Source: Alphaproteobacteria bacterium
GTDB taxonomy: Bacteria > Pseudomonadota > Alphaproteobacteria > UBA9219 > RGZA01
Length of the DNA: 64,000 nucleotides
Direction of reading: 5' to 3'
NCBI GenBank assembly: GCA_033762625.1
Contig: JANRLI010000013.1
Location: 1 to 64,000 of the forward strand
Shown here: positions 23,817 to 31,751 of the stretch, piece after piece
Position numbering within the stretch: position 1 is the first letter of the stretch
Layout: the number at the start of each line of letters is the position of its first letter
Position numbers and translations under genes: made by a program
The notes under the pieces: model-generated
The model's input: the letters and a program-made list of their open reading frames with translations, nothing else
Told to the model about the DNA's origin: nothing
Databases searched by the model: none

Positions 23817-24767
23817 TTAGCGTCCCATTTTTTCTTTTATACGTTCACGAATTTTATCTCGCAATTTGGTGCGAGGATTATCGATATTCGCATCTTTCGG
23901 CAAATCAACCTTGCCCATGCGGTTATCGTAATACAGCGCATGAACGTCATTAAGTTTTTCAATCAACAATTTTCCAGCCGATGCGTTACCTTTTAGGTAA
24001 TAATCAAAAAACGCCAATGAATAGCTGGTGATGCTGTTATGAAATGTGGTCACAGAATCCACCCATGCGAAATGGGTCGCTCCATCCAGTATCATCAAAT
24101 ACTTATCAGGATGCGTATGCGCAAAGACACCATCCGCTTTTTTAAGGAACGGCGTGATGAGAATGTCTCTTGTGCCGCCTTGATACATGATAGGTACATT
24201 GATGCTGCTTATGGTGTTTTTGTTCAAAAACGGCGCGTTATGTGGGGATAATGCTAACACAGCTTTTATGTTATGGTTTTTCCAGCTCGGCCAAGCCCCG
24301 CCCATTCCCATCGCGACATAGCCGCCAAGTGAATGGCCAGCCAAACCCACATGTTCAAAATCGATGTGTTTCAGGAATAAATCATTTTTTACCATCAATT
24401 CTAAAAGAGTGTTTATATCATCTCTGCGGTCGGCATAGGTCGTATCATCCCATTCCTCTGGCTTGCCGAACGGGACGGAAGGTTGCATTTTTGCAGCCTT
24501 TCTATTGGAGCACCCGCTATCCTTATGGTTTACGGCTGCGACCCAAAACCCATCTTCTGCCAGTGCCCGTGCAAGATATTTGAAATTATCCGCGCAACCT
24601 GAAAAAGCGTGGGAAAGTACAATCAGCGGTGCCTTGCGCGCGGTTTCCGGTGACCAATAATAGATTTTTTTGCCTTCCAATTCGATGGTCTGCATCTCGC
24701 CGGTTATGCCCTCGGCGATAGCATTGAACGAGAAGCAGCAAAGCAGGAGAGCAACAAAGAAGCGCAT
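23817..24767 (-). CDS. Exported alpha/beta hydrolase (dienelactone hydrolase/PAF-acetylhydrolase-like)
   Basis: This 316-residue protein has a signal peptide (FFVALLLCCFSFNAIAEG) and then an alpha/beta hydrolase domain. The nucleophile elbow is GHSLGGYVAMG near residue 145, the oxyanion strand is LIVLSHAFSGCADNF, a likely acid lies in GGTRDILITP and the His in DGATHFAWVD. The type resembles predicted dienelactone hydrolases and chlorophyllase/PET-hydrolase-like esterases. The natural ester is unknown. The last 30 residues are highly charged (DKIRERIKEKMGR). It is tail-to-tail with hpnE with no gap. Confidence 0.82.
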   Translation of the reverse strand: MRFFVALLLCCFSFNAIAEGITGEMQTIELEGKKIYYWSPETARKAPLIVLSHAFSGCADNFKYLARALAEDGFWVAAVNHKDSGCSNRKAAKMQPSVPFGKPEEWDDTTYADRRDDINTLLELMVKNDLFLKHIDFEHVGLAGHSLGGYVAMGMGGAWPSWKNHNIKAVLALSPHNAPFLNKNTISSINVPIMYQGGTRDILITPFLKKADGVFAHTHPDKYLMILDGATHFAWVDSVTTFHNSITSYSLAFFDYYLKGNASAGKLLIEKLNDVHALYYDNRMGKVDLPKDANIDNPRTKLRDKIRERIKEKMGR

Positions 24768-24780
24768 TATCTACCAACCC

Positions 24781-25488
24781 CTAGTCACCAGAAGGCGCTA
24801 TTTTAAATTCGTGAACAGTTTCCATGGCAATTAAATACTCGGCAAGACGTTTTACAGCAGTATGATCCTTGGTGCGGATAATAGATCGGTATTCTGAGAT
24901 TTCACCATCATCAACGATGTGATAGCTGACATTCCCTATGCTGAACCCATGTGATTTGAGTACTTGACGCAACTGATCTTCCGGCATTCGGCTTTTTCGA
25001 GCGAAGCTGATGTTAAAATGCACATAGCTGTGTTTTGGCATCCAGCGTTCCACGCGGTGGAAGAGGGAGAGAATACCAATCGTTCCAAAGGTGGCGAGTG
25101 TGGCAGGAAAATAAAGCCCAACGCCAAATAAAATACCAATCGCTGCCGTTATCCAAATGGATGCGGCAGTGGTAAGCCCGCGCACGGTAAAGCCTTCTTT
25201 ATAAATAACCCCTGCACCAAGAAAACCGATACCGGTCATAATGCCCTGTGCCATACGCGTAGGATCGGTCTTGATTACATCGGGAGTTGCTGTGCCCATC
25301 CATTCCAACTGGTTGACGGTAACAACCATCAATACGCTGGATGCGAGGCAGACAAGAGTGTGGGTGCGAAAGCCAGCAGGGCGGCCGTAATAGCTGCGCT
25401 CCAGTCCAATAAAGCCACCAGCAAGCATCGCAAAGCCGAGATGGCTGATGATTTTGATGTTTTCGTGCGTAAATAAAGTGTCGAGCAT
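24781..25488 (-). CDS. MgtC/SapB family membrane protein
   Basis: This 235-residue protein has an N-terminal domain of four to five membrane helices with the MgtC signature GFAMLAGGFIGLERSYYGRPAGFRTHTLVC (abbreviated here; GLERSYYGRPAGFRTH is the core) and MTGIGFLGAGVIYKEG. A C-terminal ACT-like cytoplasmic domain of about 85 residues follows. MgtC proteins help growth at low magnesium and inhibit the F-ATPase in Salmonella, but many SapB-type homologues have unknown roles. The position next to a hydrolase and an FkbM gene gives no further clue. Confidence 0.9.
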   Translation of the reverse strand: MLDTLFTHENIKIISHLGFAMLAGGFIGLERSYYGRPAGFRTHTLVCLASSVLMVVTVNQLEWMGTATPDVIKTDPTRMAQGIMTGIGFLGAGVIYKEGFTVRGLTTAASIWITAAIGILFGVGLYFPATLATFGTIGILSLFHRVERWMPKHSYVHFNISFARKSRMPEDQLRQVLKSHGFSIGNVSYHIVDDGEISEYRSIIRTKDHTAVKRLAEYLIAMETVHEFKIAPSGD

Positions 25489-25530
25489 CTGCTAAGCTTA
25501 ATCCTGCAGTAGAACGCAGCAAGGATTCGT

Positions 25531-26673
25531 TTAAAGGCTATAGGCCCGTAAACTCAACAGGCGAAATTCGGATGATTGCCAGCTGGTATTAATATTCTCT
25601 GCAACACATTGAAAATGGGTTTCGGTTGCTTCGTTGGCTTCGTGGATAAGGAGATGGATGATTTGCGGTTGCGGGCAGGCATGAATGCGCCGGCGCGTTG
25701 ACACATAGTTATTCTTGGAATCAACAATTCCAACAGAGATTTCGCCTTTCAAAACCTCGACCATCAATTCTGCAACCCACTGCTTTTTCTTTTTTACATC
25801 GGTGATAAAGCGAATAGCCATTGCCGCAGTATTGGGTTGCGCGGCCGTTGTAACCACATGCAGCGGATTGTGGGGTGGTTGGGGGCAGGTCAGGATTTCA
25901 GTGGTTTTCAGCGGGAAATCTTCCGCCAACTCATAAAACCCTGTATTGCGGTCATTGATGGCGACGTGATTGTTTGAATAGATAAACTCGAATGATTGCG
26001 CATCATTCTTTTTCACCTCGCGCTTTAGAACGATGTTTTCCTTATCAAGTATCAGACCCGTGCGATAGCCGCGTGTTGCAAACCATTCCATTAACGCCAT
26101 GCTGTCGGTTTGCCTTTGTAATAGCGCGGCGTTATTGAATTCGCAGATGATGGTTGGATTGAAGCTTTCGAGTACGTGCTGCGCGCCAATTAATACGTCC
26201 AGCTCATAACTATCGACATCAATTTTAATGCAATCGAGGCGGCCAATGTTGTGCTGGGCCACAAACGCATCAAGCGTGGTAAAAGGATAAACAGATTTCT
26301 CGGCTTCTTCGCCCCAGATACGAAAAATCTTGTCTTCTTTGGTTTCTACCCTGCTGCTAATCGCGGTGCGGTGAACATGCACATTCGTGCAATTGTTATG
26401 CGCCAGATTCTTATCCAGCATATCGGCCGTGCTGGTAGGCTCAAACGCGTGAACAATCCCGTTACTGGCAAGGCACGAAAACAAAATGCTGTAATAGCCA
26501 ATATTGGCGCCAATATCGAATATCGTCCAATCAGGTTGGATATTCTGCGCACACCATTGCTTGGTCTGCATTTCGCAATCCGCGAAATAGACTTCAAATT
26601 GCGGGTAATAATCGACCAGTTCAATTGCCGCCTGACCTGGAACAGGCGTGCGGATGGTGCGAAGCTTACTCAA
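25531..26673 (-). CDS. FkbM-family methyltransferase with extra C-terminal domain
   Basis: This protein of about 380 residues carries a class I methyltransferase core (IFDIGANIGYYSILF, HAFEPTSTADMLDKNLAHN, LDCIKIDVDSYELDVLIGA and ICEFNN) that matches the FkbM family of O-methyltransferases, often acting on sugars or polyketides. About 130 residues at the C-terminus (from HNPLHVVTTAAQ) form a second, unrecognised domain. I choose a TTG start at 26673: it sits in the last codons of nrdB with GGGAAGAGG just upstream, giving an 8-base overlap. An ATG at 26820 would overlap nrdB by 155 bases in a Pro-rich, unlikely frame. Coupled to nrdB. Confidence 0.78.
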   Translation of the reverse strand: MSKLRTIRTPVPGQAAIELVDYYPQFEVYFADCEMQTKQWCAQNIQPDWTIFDIGANIGYYSILFSCLASNGIVHAFEPTSTADMLDKNLAHNNCTNVHVHRTAISSRVETKEDKIFRIWGEEAEKSVYPFTTLDAFVAQHNIGRLDCIKIDVDSYELDVLIGAQHVLESFNPTIICEFNNAALLQRQTDSMALMEWFATRGYRTGLILDKENIVLKREVKKNDAQSFEFIYSNNHVAINDRNTGFYELAEDFPLKTTEILTCPQPPHNPLHVVTTAAQPNTAAMAIRFITDVKKKKQWVAELMVEVLKGEISVGIVDSKNNYVSTRRRIHACPQPQIIHLLIHEANEATETHFQCVAENINTSWQSSEFRLLSLRAYSL

Positions 26674-27628
26674 ATGCCTCTTCCCAAGAACCCTGGGTGG
26701 CGGCTTTGGAATATTCGGTGGCGCGTGCTTCAAAGAAGTTGGCGTGTTCCATACCGTTGAGCATTTCATCCATCCACGGCAGCGGATTTTTATCGGTCTT
26801 GTAGATTGGTTGCAGGCCAAGCTGTGTTAAGCGGCGATCGGCAATATAGCGGATATAGTTTTTGACTTCTTGCGCGGTCAGACCTTCAATCGAACCCATT
26901 TCAAATGCCAGATCGATAAACGCATCTTCGTGGTGAACAATGGTATCGCAGGATTTGTAAAGTTCCTTTTGGAATTCATCGGTCCATACGTTCTGGTTTT
27001 CTTCAATGAAGCTGCGGAACAGACGGATGATGGATTGGCAGTGCAGGGTTTCATCGCGCACCGACCATGTCACGATTTGCCCCATGCCCTTCATTTTATT
27101 GAAGCGCGGGAAGTTCATGAGAATCGCGAAAGAGGCAAATAATTGTAGGCCTTCGGTAAAGGCACCGAATACAGCAAGGGTAAGGGCGATTTGCGTGGGA
27201 TTGTCCACGTTGAAGCCCTGCATGTAATCGTACTTATCCTTCATTTCCTTGTATTTGAGGAATGCGGAATATTCAGCCTCGGGCATGCCGATGGTATCCA
27301 GCAAATGGGAATAAGCGGCAATGTGCACGGTTTCCATATTCGAAAACGCCGCCAGCATCATGCATACTTCGGTTGGCTTAAACACACGGCTGTAGTGGCG
27401 CATATAGCAATTATTCACTTCGACGTCAGCCTGCGTGAAAAAACGGAAAATTTGCGTCAGCAAATTCTGTTCACCGGGCGTCAACTTCTTGTGCCAATCC
27501 TTCACGTCATCCGCGAGCGGAACTTCTTCGGGCAACCAATGGAGTTGCTGTTGTTTTTGCCATGCTTCATACGCCCAAGGGTAACGGAATGGCTTATAGA
27601 CAGGATTTGCGGTGAGAAGATTAGACAT
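26666..27628 (-). CDS. nrdB: Ribonucleotide reductase class I, small subunit NrdB
   Basis: This 320-residue diiron protein generates the radical for ribonucleotide reduction. By spacing, the metal ligands are Asp68 (TQADVEV), Glu99 and His102 (NMETVH), Glu159 (AFTEG), Glu193 and His196 (RDETLH). The radical Tyr is at 106 (IAAYSH), in the normal position after the ExxH. No N-terminal ATP-cone is present. It is separated from nrdA by a small gene. The C-terminal tail (GSWEEAFE) resembles the part that docks on NrdA. Confidence 0.95.
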   Translation of the reverse strand: MSNLLTANPVYKPFRYPWAYEAWQKQQQLHWLPEEVPLADDVKDWHKKLTPGEQNLLTQIFRFFTQADVEVNNCYMRHYSRVFKPTEVCMMLAAFSNMETVHIAAYSHLLDTIGMPEAEYSAFLKYKEMKDKYDYMQGFNVDNPTQIALTLAVFGAFTEGLQLFASFAILMNFPRFNKMKGMGQIVTWSVRDETLHCQSIIRLFRSFIEENQNVWTDEFQKELYKSCDTIVHHEDAFIDLAFEMGSIEGLTAQEVKNYIRYIADRRLTQLGLQPIYKTDKNPLPWMDEMLNGMEHANFFEARATEYSKAATQGSWEEAFE

Positions 27629-27779
27629 GGTGCGGCTGTATTCCTGTAGTGATATAGAGTGTTTTTGAAATGTATGCTCATAGCATAAGCCATGAACGTA
27701 CGCGGTTCTCCTGTAAAACGTAGCTTGGGGCTAGATTCGTGTCAGTTTAGTGTGAACTTCTTGGGGGGTAGTTTGTGGG

Positions 27780-28103
27780 TTATTCGCTATCGATTTTGCC
27801 AGCACGTTGCAAACGACCAAGAATATCAAGGCACCACTCAACTTCTACTTCGGCAAGCTGTGTTTTTTCTTGGTCGGAGTACTGGGCTTTTTGCTCATGG
27901 GCAATATGGCGGAACATGCGCAATGCTTCGAACGCAGCCAGATAAGACATATCGCGGCCTTCCTGTGTAAGTTCAGGAAGCTTTTCGCCAAGTTGTTTTT
28001 TAACGGCTTTTTGCAACAGGGCAGAGGTATCAACCAGAATTTCCTGACGGAAACCCATCATGGTGTTTGGAGTATGTGGAAGAAGCGATGATGATTTTTC
28101 CAT
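27780..28103 (-). CDS. Small protein between nrdA and nrdB, unknown function
   Basis: This protein of about 107 residues starts at MEKSSSLLP (28103), where GAAAGAG lies 6 bases upstream; the frame continues to a TTG at 28142. It is predicted mostly helical and charged (DTSALLQKAVKKQLGEKLPEL, AAFEALRMFRHIAHEQKAQY) with one Cys and no membrane segment. It lies between nrdA and nrdB on the same strand, suggesting co-expression with ribonucleotide reductase, but no known family is recognised. Confidence 0.7.
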   Translation of the reverse strand: MEKSSSLLPHTPNTMMGFRQEILVDTSALLQKAVKKQLGEKLPELTQEGRDMSYLAAFEALRMFRHIAHEQKAQYSDQEKTQLAEVEVEWCLDILGRLQRAGKIDSE

Positions 28104-28172
28104 TTTGTACTCTTTCTCTACGCTTTTTGAGTTTTTAACCAACTGTACATACCCGTTAACAAATTGAGTATA

Positions 28173-30086
28173 TCACTGACAGGCTAGGCATTCCTCGTAT
28201 TTATTACTTTCATCATTATTTTCATGATTTTGAGGCTGAGTCATTGCTGCTGCTGCACTTGCAAGAGCGAGACCAACCCCCATCGGCAGGCGTGGTTCGT
28301 CATTTGCCGCATATTTGGCAGGGCCTGAAGCGCTGAAGTTAACCTTTGCCGATTCTACGCTTTCCGCGCGTTGGATAGAACGTGAGCGGCAGTAATAAAG
28401 GCTCTTCACGCCTTTCTTCCATGCCTGGAAGTGGATTTGGTGCAGGTCTTTCTTATGAACATTTGCAGGTAAGAAAATGTTCAAGCTTTGCGCCTGACAA
28501 ATGAACGGTGCGCGGTCACCGGCCAGTTCAATTACCCAGCGTTGATCAATTTCAAATGCAGTTTTGAAAACAGTTTTTTCATGCTCATCAAGGAAGTCGA
28601 GATGCTGCACGGAGCCTTCGTTTGTCGTGATGCTGCTCCATGTCGCTTCATCATTACGGCCATGTTTTTCTAAAGCTGCTTCCAAATACTTGTTGCGAAC
28701 AGGGAAGGAGCCGGAGAGTGTTTTATGGGTAAATGAGTTTCCAACGATAGGCTCAATACCGGGTGATGCACCGCCGCAGATGATGGAGATGGATGCGGTT
28801 GGAGCAATCGCAATCTTGTTGGAGAAGCGTTCCATGATGCCGTAATCCTTGGCATCGGGGCATGGACCTTTGGTTTCAGCAAGCATTTGCGATGCCGCAT
28901 CTGCATTGCGCTTGATGTGGCTGAACATGCGTTTGTTCCACACCTTTGCCATTACGGATTCCCAAGGAACATTTTGGGCCTGAAGGAATGAATGAAAACC
29001 CATCACGCCCAAACCGATAGAGCGTTCACGCATCGCTGCGTATTTTGCACGGCTCATATGGCTTGGTGCTTTTTCAATAAAGTCTTGCAAAACATTATCA
29101 AGGAAACGCAAGCAATCGGAAATAAAGGTCGGATGGTCTTGCCATTCCAGGAAATATTCCAGATTAAGCGAGGAGAGGCAGCATACCGCCGTGCGTTGTT
29201 CACCAAAACGGTCAATACCTGTTGGCAGGGTAATTTCACTGCACAGGTTTGACATCTTTACGTTCAAACCTGCAAGCTTGTGGTGTTCAGGGATGGCGCG
29301 GTTCACATGGTCGATGAACAACATGTAGGGTTCGCCCGTTTCGATACGTGCGGTTAAAATACGAATCCACAAGCCACGTGCGGAAATACGGCGGATGATG
29401 CTGCCATCTTTCGGGCTGGTTAAACCCCATTCTTCATCGTTTTCAACGGCGCGCATGAACGCATCGGGGATCACGATACCGTGATGCAGGTTAAGGGATT
29501 TGCGGTTTGAATCGCCACCGGTTGGGCGACGCATTTCGATGAATTCTTCGATTTCAGGATGACTGACCGGTAGATAAGTTGCAGCAGAGCCGCGGCGCAA
29601 GCTGCCCTGACTGATAGCAAGGGTAAGTGCATCCATCACTTTGATGAATGGCATAATTCCTGATGTTTTACCGCCGCCCTTCACCTTTTCGCCGATGGAG
29701 CGCAGATTACCCCAATAGCTGCCGATACCGCCGCCATTGGATGCCAGCCACACGTTTTCGTTCCAAAGGCCAACAATACCATCAAGGCTGTCGGATGCTT
29801 CGTTCAGGAAGCAGGAAATGGGCAGGCCACGTTCGGTGCCGCCATTGCTGAGCACGGGGGTGGCAGGCATGAACCATAGATTGCTAATGTAATCGTACAT
29901 ACGCTGCGCATGCGCCGTATCATCGGCATATTGCATGGAAACACGCGCGAACATGTCCTGCGGGTCTTCGTTTTGGATCAAATAGCGGTCAGCAAGCGTG
30001 GCCTGACCAAATGCGGTCAAACGACTATTGCGTGAGCGATCAATAATGACTTTAGGGCCTTGTTCAACCTGTACGATATCAAACAT
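28173..30086 (-). CDS. nrdA: Ribonucleotide reductase class I, large subunit NrdA
   Basis: This 637-residue catalytic subunit converts ribonucleotides to deoxyribonucleotides. Active-site residues are visible: Cys92 (LPISCFLNE), Asn280, Cys282 and Glu284 (SNLCSE), a second redox Cys at 302/303 (AVCCLSSLN), a Tyr pair in SLYYCRS and the C-terminal CLAC (633-636) that passes electrons from thioredoxin or glutaredoxin. The chain is short because the N-terminal ATP-cone is missing, so overall activity control by dATP through that site is not expected. A good ribosome binding site (TAGGAGAA) precedes the ATG. The upstream 1 kb is rich in regulatory signals. Confidence 0.95.
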   Translation of the reverse strand: MFDIVQVEQGPKVIIDRSRNSRLTAFGQATLADRYLIQNEDPQDMFARVSMQYADDTAHAQRMYDYISNLWFMPATPVLSNGGTERGLPISCFLNEASDSLDGIVGLWNENVWLASNGGGIGSYWGNLRSIGEKVKGGGKTSGIMPFIKVMDALTLAISQGSLRRGSAATYLPVSHPEIEEFIEMRRPTGGDSNRKSLNLHHGIVIPDAFMRAVENDEEWGLTSPKDGSIIRRISARGLWIRILTARIETGEPYMLFIDHVNRAIPEHHKLAGLNVKMSNLCSEITLPTGIDRFGEQRTAVCCLSSLNLEYFLEWQDHPTFISDCLRFLDNVLQDFIEKAPSHMSRAKYAAMRERSIGLGVMGFHSFLQAQNVPWESVMAKVWNKRMFSHIKRNADAASQMLAETKGPCPDAKDYGIMERFSNKIAIAPTASISIICGGASPGIEPIVGNSFTHKTLSGSFPVRNKYLEAALEKHGRNDEATWSSITTNEGSVQHLDFLDEHEKTVFKTAFEIDQRWVIELAGDRAPFICQAQSLNIFLPANVHKKDLHQIHFQAWKKGVKSLYYCRSRSIQRAESVESAKVNFSASGPAKYAANDEPRLPMGVGLALASAAAAMTQPQNHENNDESNKYEECLACQ

Positions 30087-30306
30087 GTGCCTGTTCTCCT
30101 ATGAACGAATCAAAACGAAAAGTTAAGTCTGCGGCAAAAGCAAAGAGCAGCAAAGTCTTGTTTTTGCTATGATTTTGTGTGGTTTTTGATGGTATTCTGC
30201 CGGAAAAAATACCCTTCGCTTCAAACAGGGTCGCAAGTACATCATTCAGGGGAAGTCCCCAGCTTTCTGCACAGCTCTGTTGAATGGTTGGGTTGGTGTT
30301 TTTCAC
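30079..30306 (-). CDS. Possible small ORF overlapping the nrdA start
   Basis: This 75-residue frame begins with GTG at 30306, with AGGAAAACCA just before it, and its stop overlaps the first codons of nrdA by 8 bases. The N-terminal part (TIQQSCAESWGLPLNDVLATLFEAKG) looks like a plausible helical unit; the rest is low quality. It may be a small upstream gene coupled to nrdA or a chance frame. Position and start site are the only support. Confidence 0.3.
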   Translation of the reverse strand: MKNTNPTIQQSCAESWGLPLNDVLATLFEAKGIFSGRIPSKTTQNHSKNKTLLLFAFAADLTFRFDSFIGEQAHV

Positions 30307-30351
30307 TGGTTTTCCTATTGGCAGAGAGGTAGTGCGTTTAAATTCTTAATT

Positions 30352-30386
30352 TTATCCACGGCCTTGTACTAAATGACTGTGGATAA
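30352..30386. promoter_or_regulatory. Pair of convergent DnaA boxes upstream of nrdA
   Basis: TTATCCACG (30352-30360, plus strand) and TTATCCACA (30378-30386, minus strand, perfect to the TTATNCACA consensus) face each other 17 bases apart. DnaA boxes control nrdAB in E. coli, so the same link to replication is plausible here. Confidence 0.65.
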
Positions 30387-30939
30387 GTTCAAAACATACC
30401 ACATCTTGTGTTGAACGGAACGCATCATACCAAACATAGTCCCCCTGTCACCTCCTAAACACACCATTCCGCATACAGAAAAATGCAGGATTAAGGGTGG
30501 AGGTCGTTTGATTTTGTTCAAAAAAAGGCAGACTCAAATTCCGAATTTCTTGTGGAAGAAATCAGGAAATCAAAAAAAGTAAAAACCATAGATGGAAAGT
30601 GCTTGAAGATTTTCAGACATCGTCTGCGTTCAATAAATACCGATATAATACACAAAACACAGCGCTGGGTTAGAAAACCTCGAACCAAAATGATGATAAG
30701 AATCCAAACAGAATCCGTTCAGAATCCAACATCAGTATGATTCAACCGCAGCCACTAATGACATAGTGCGCTTAGATAGTTTTCCGAATGCCAGTGCAGT
30801 GGGGGGAGTAGGCGGGCTTCTCTATAAGAATGTGCTGCACACTGGTTATGCGTTTTGTATGTCAGTTTATGTAAGTCCCATGGAATATTTATTGGCATTT
30901 TCCGGGTGATTGGATGTGATTAAAGGCATAGCTCCTTCA

Positions 30940-30962
30940 GATTCCAGCATATTTCTGGAATC
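30940..30962. repeat. Perfect inverted repeat with GANTC ends
   Basis: GATTCCAG (30940-30947) and CTGGAATC (30955-30962) are perfect inverted arms around CATATTT. Both arms end in GANTC. No T run follows. It is more likely a protein site than a terminator. Confidence 0.5.
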
Positions 30963-31045
30963 GGCAGAGATTCTCAAAATCCTGGTTTGTTCTTCTATTT
31001 AATGAAATATTAACCAAGCTGTAACAAGATGTGGTCACTCGCAGA

Positions 31046-31054
31046 TGTGGATAA
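31046..31054 (-). promoter_or_regulatory. Third DnaA box
   Basis: TTATCCACA, perfect to consensus, lies on the minus strand about 660 bases from the first pair and 126 bases upstream of the small gene at 31180. Confidence 0.6.
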
Positions 31055-31179
31055 CTCTATATCTGGTAGCCTTAGAACAAATATAAAACAATAGCTTGGG
31101 TTGTTGATAGAATCGGTTTTAAGCAGGAATTCGATAAATAGGACGGGTCAAAAAGAATAAACGTGGAAGGACACAAACC

Positions 31180-31371
31180 ATGGATACAGATTTTAAATCG
31201 CTTGAAAAGCGTTATGGCACCTCACTCGCGATGAAGATTTGCGAGGAGATTGCGAAAGCCGAGCAACGCCATTTCAATTATTATAACGCTAACATTGCCC
31301 TCCGCTCGATGAAGCGAATGACCGATTATGATTCCGATTATCTGGAAATACCCCAAAGCCGCGTTGCGTAA
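31180..31371 (+). CDS. Small helical protein, unknown function
   Basis: This 63-residue protein has a good ribosome binding site (GGAAGGA, 8 bases before the ATG). It is charged and helical (SLEKRYGTSLAMKICEEIAKAEQRHFNYYNANIAL), with one Cys and no membrane segment. It stands alone between a DnaA-box/GANTC-rich region and a terminator, so it is its own transcription unit. Not recognised; the upstream signals suggest cell-cycle-linked expression, which is inference. Confidence 0.6.
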   Translation: MDTDFKSLEKRYGTSLAMKICEEIAKAEQRHFNYYNANIALRSMKRMTDYDSDYLEIPQSRVA

Positions 31372-31535
31372 CTATCGGTTTTTATAACCAAACCATTCAA
31401 AAAGGCCATTTTACCAGTGTTTTCCTCAATAAAATCCACAATAAGTTAATATATTAATCTTTATAGCTCTTTTTTCTGACCCTTTTGATTAGTTTTGTGT
31501 TGATTTTTATATCCGGTTCCATTACAAAACAGTCC

Positions 31536-31568
31536 GCACGGTGAGTGATACTTAAGCCGTGCTTTTTT
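31536..31568 (+). terminator. Rho-independent terminator after the small gene
   Basis: GCACGG (31536-31541) pairs with CCGTGC (31557-31562) around a 15-base loop, followed by TTTTTT. Confidence 0.75.
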
Positions 31569-31582
31569 AGCTTTTAGATTCT

Positions 31583-31704
31583 GCGTTTGGGATGTGGTCC
31601 TGCTTAGACGCAATTTGTGAGTAGGACTTGTTTCCTTATTTATTTATCTATCCCAAAAGCAAAACTTTTATAACCCCGGTGGCTTATGCCCCGGGGATTT
31701 TTTT
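31583..31704 (+). ncRNA. Candidate structured RNA or attenuator leader upstream of prmC
   Basis: GCGTTTGGGAT (31583-31593) pairs with ATCCCAAAAGC (31650-31660) at 10 of 11 positions, enclosing a second helix, GTCCTGCT (31597-31604) with AGTAGGAC (31620-31627, one G-U pair). A terminator hairpin follows (31674-31704). ATCCC of the outer helix could instead pair with GGGAT inside the terminator's 3' arm (31694-31698), which would give two exclusive folds as in an attenuator. I do not recognise a known RNA family. A free small RNA ending at the terminator is the other reading. The 5' end is unknown. Confidence 0.45.
31674..31704 (+). terminator. Rho-independent terminator just upstream of prmC
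   Basis: CCCCGG (31674-31679) pairs with CCGGGG (31691-31696) around an 11-base loop, followed by A and seven T. It lies 47 bases before the prmC ATG. Confidence 0.85.
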
Positions 31705-31751
31705 GGCGGATTTTTTTGTTTTATTAAACCGCTCTGTGCTAACCCACATCT

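Larger units (their letters stand above)
30531..31114. promoter_or_regulatory. Cluster of nine GANTC (CcrM-type) sites
   Basis: GANTC occurs at 30531, 30700, 30711, 30722, 30739, 30940, 30958, 30969 and 31110. Random sequence of this length would give two or three. The sites at 30700, 30711 and 30722 are direct GAATCC repeats one helical turn apart. In alphaproteobacteria CcrM methylates GANTC and links promoter activity to the cell cycle. Confidence 0.55.
30307..31179. other. AT-rich regulatory intergenic region upstream of nrdA
   Basis: Nearly 900 bases without a convincing gene. It contains three DnaA-box-like sites, a cluster of GANTC sites including three GAATCC repeats spaced 11 bases apart, a perfect inverted repeat with 8-bp arms and short hairpins such as ATTTCTT/AAGAAAT (30545-30562). 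It probably carries the nrdA promoter on the left and the promoter of the small gene at 31180 on the right. A 62-residue frame at 30552-30740 is Lys/Arg-rich and not called. Confidence 0.6.
31372..31751. other. Intergenic region with two terminators and a candidate RNA
   Basis: The first 160 bases are AT-rich with no gene, including the short palindrome TTAATATATTAA (31446-31457). A terminator at 31536-31568 ends transcription from the small gene. The next 135 bases hold a foldable sequence closed by a second terminator, only 47 bases upstream of the prmC start. Confidence 0.6.

Noticed and set aside
30552-30740. A 62-residue open frame upstream of nrdA
   Set aside because: Very basic, no good start site, and lies across phased GANTC repeats; more likely regulatory DNA.
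30307-31180. Possible chromosomal origin of replication
   Set aside because: DnaA boxes and AT-richness fit, but only three boxes occur and typical origin neighbours (hemE, dnaA, parAB, gidA) are not in view. A regulated nrdA promoter explains the signals better.
31446-31457. Palindrome TTAATATATTAA as a dif or CtrA-type site
   Set aside because: Too short and lacks the arm sequences of dif; does not match TTAA-N7-TTAA.
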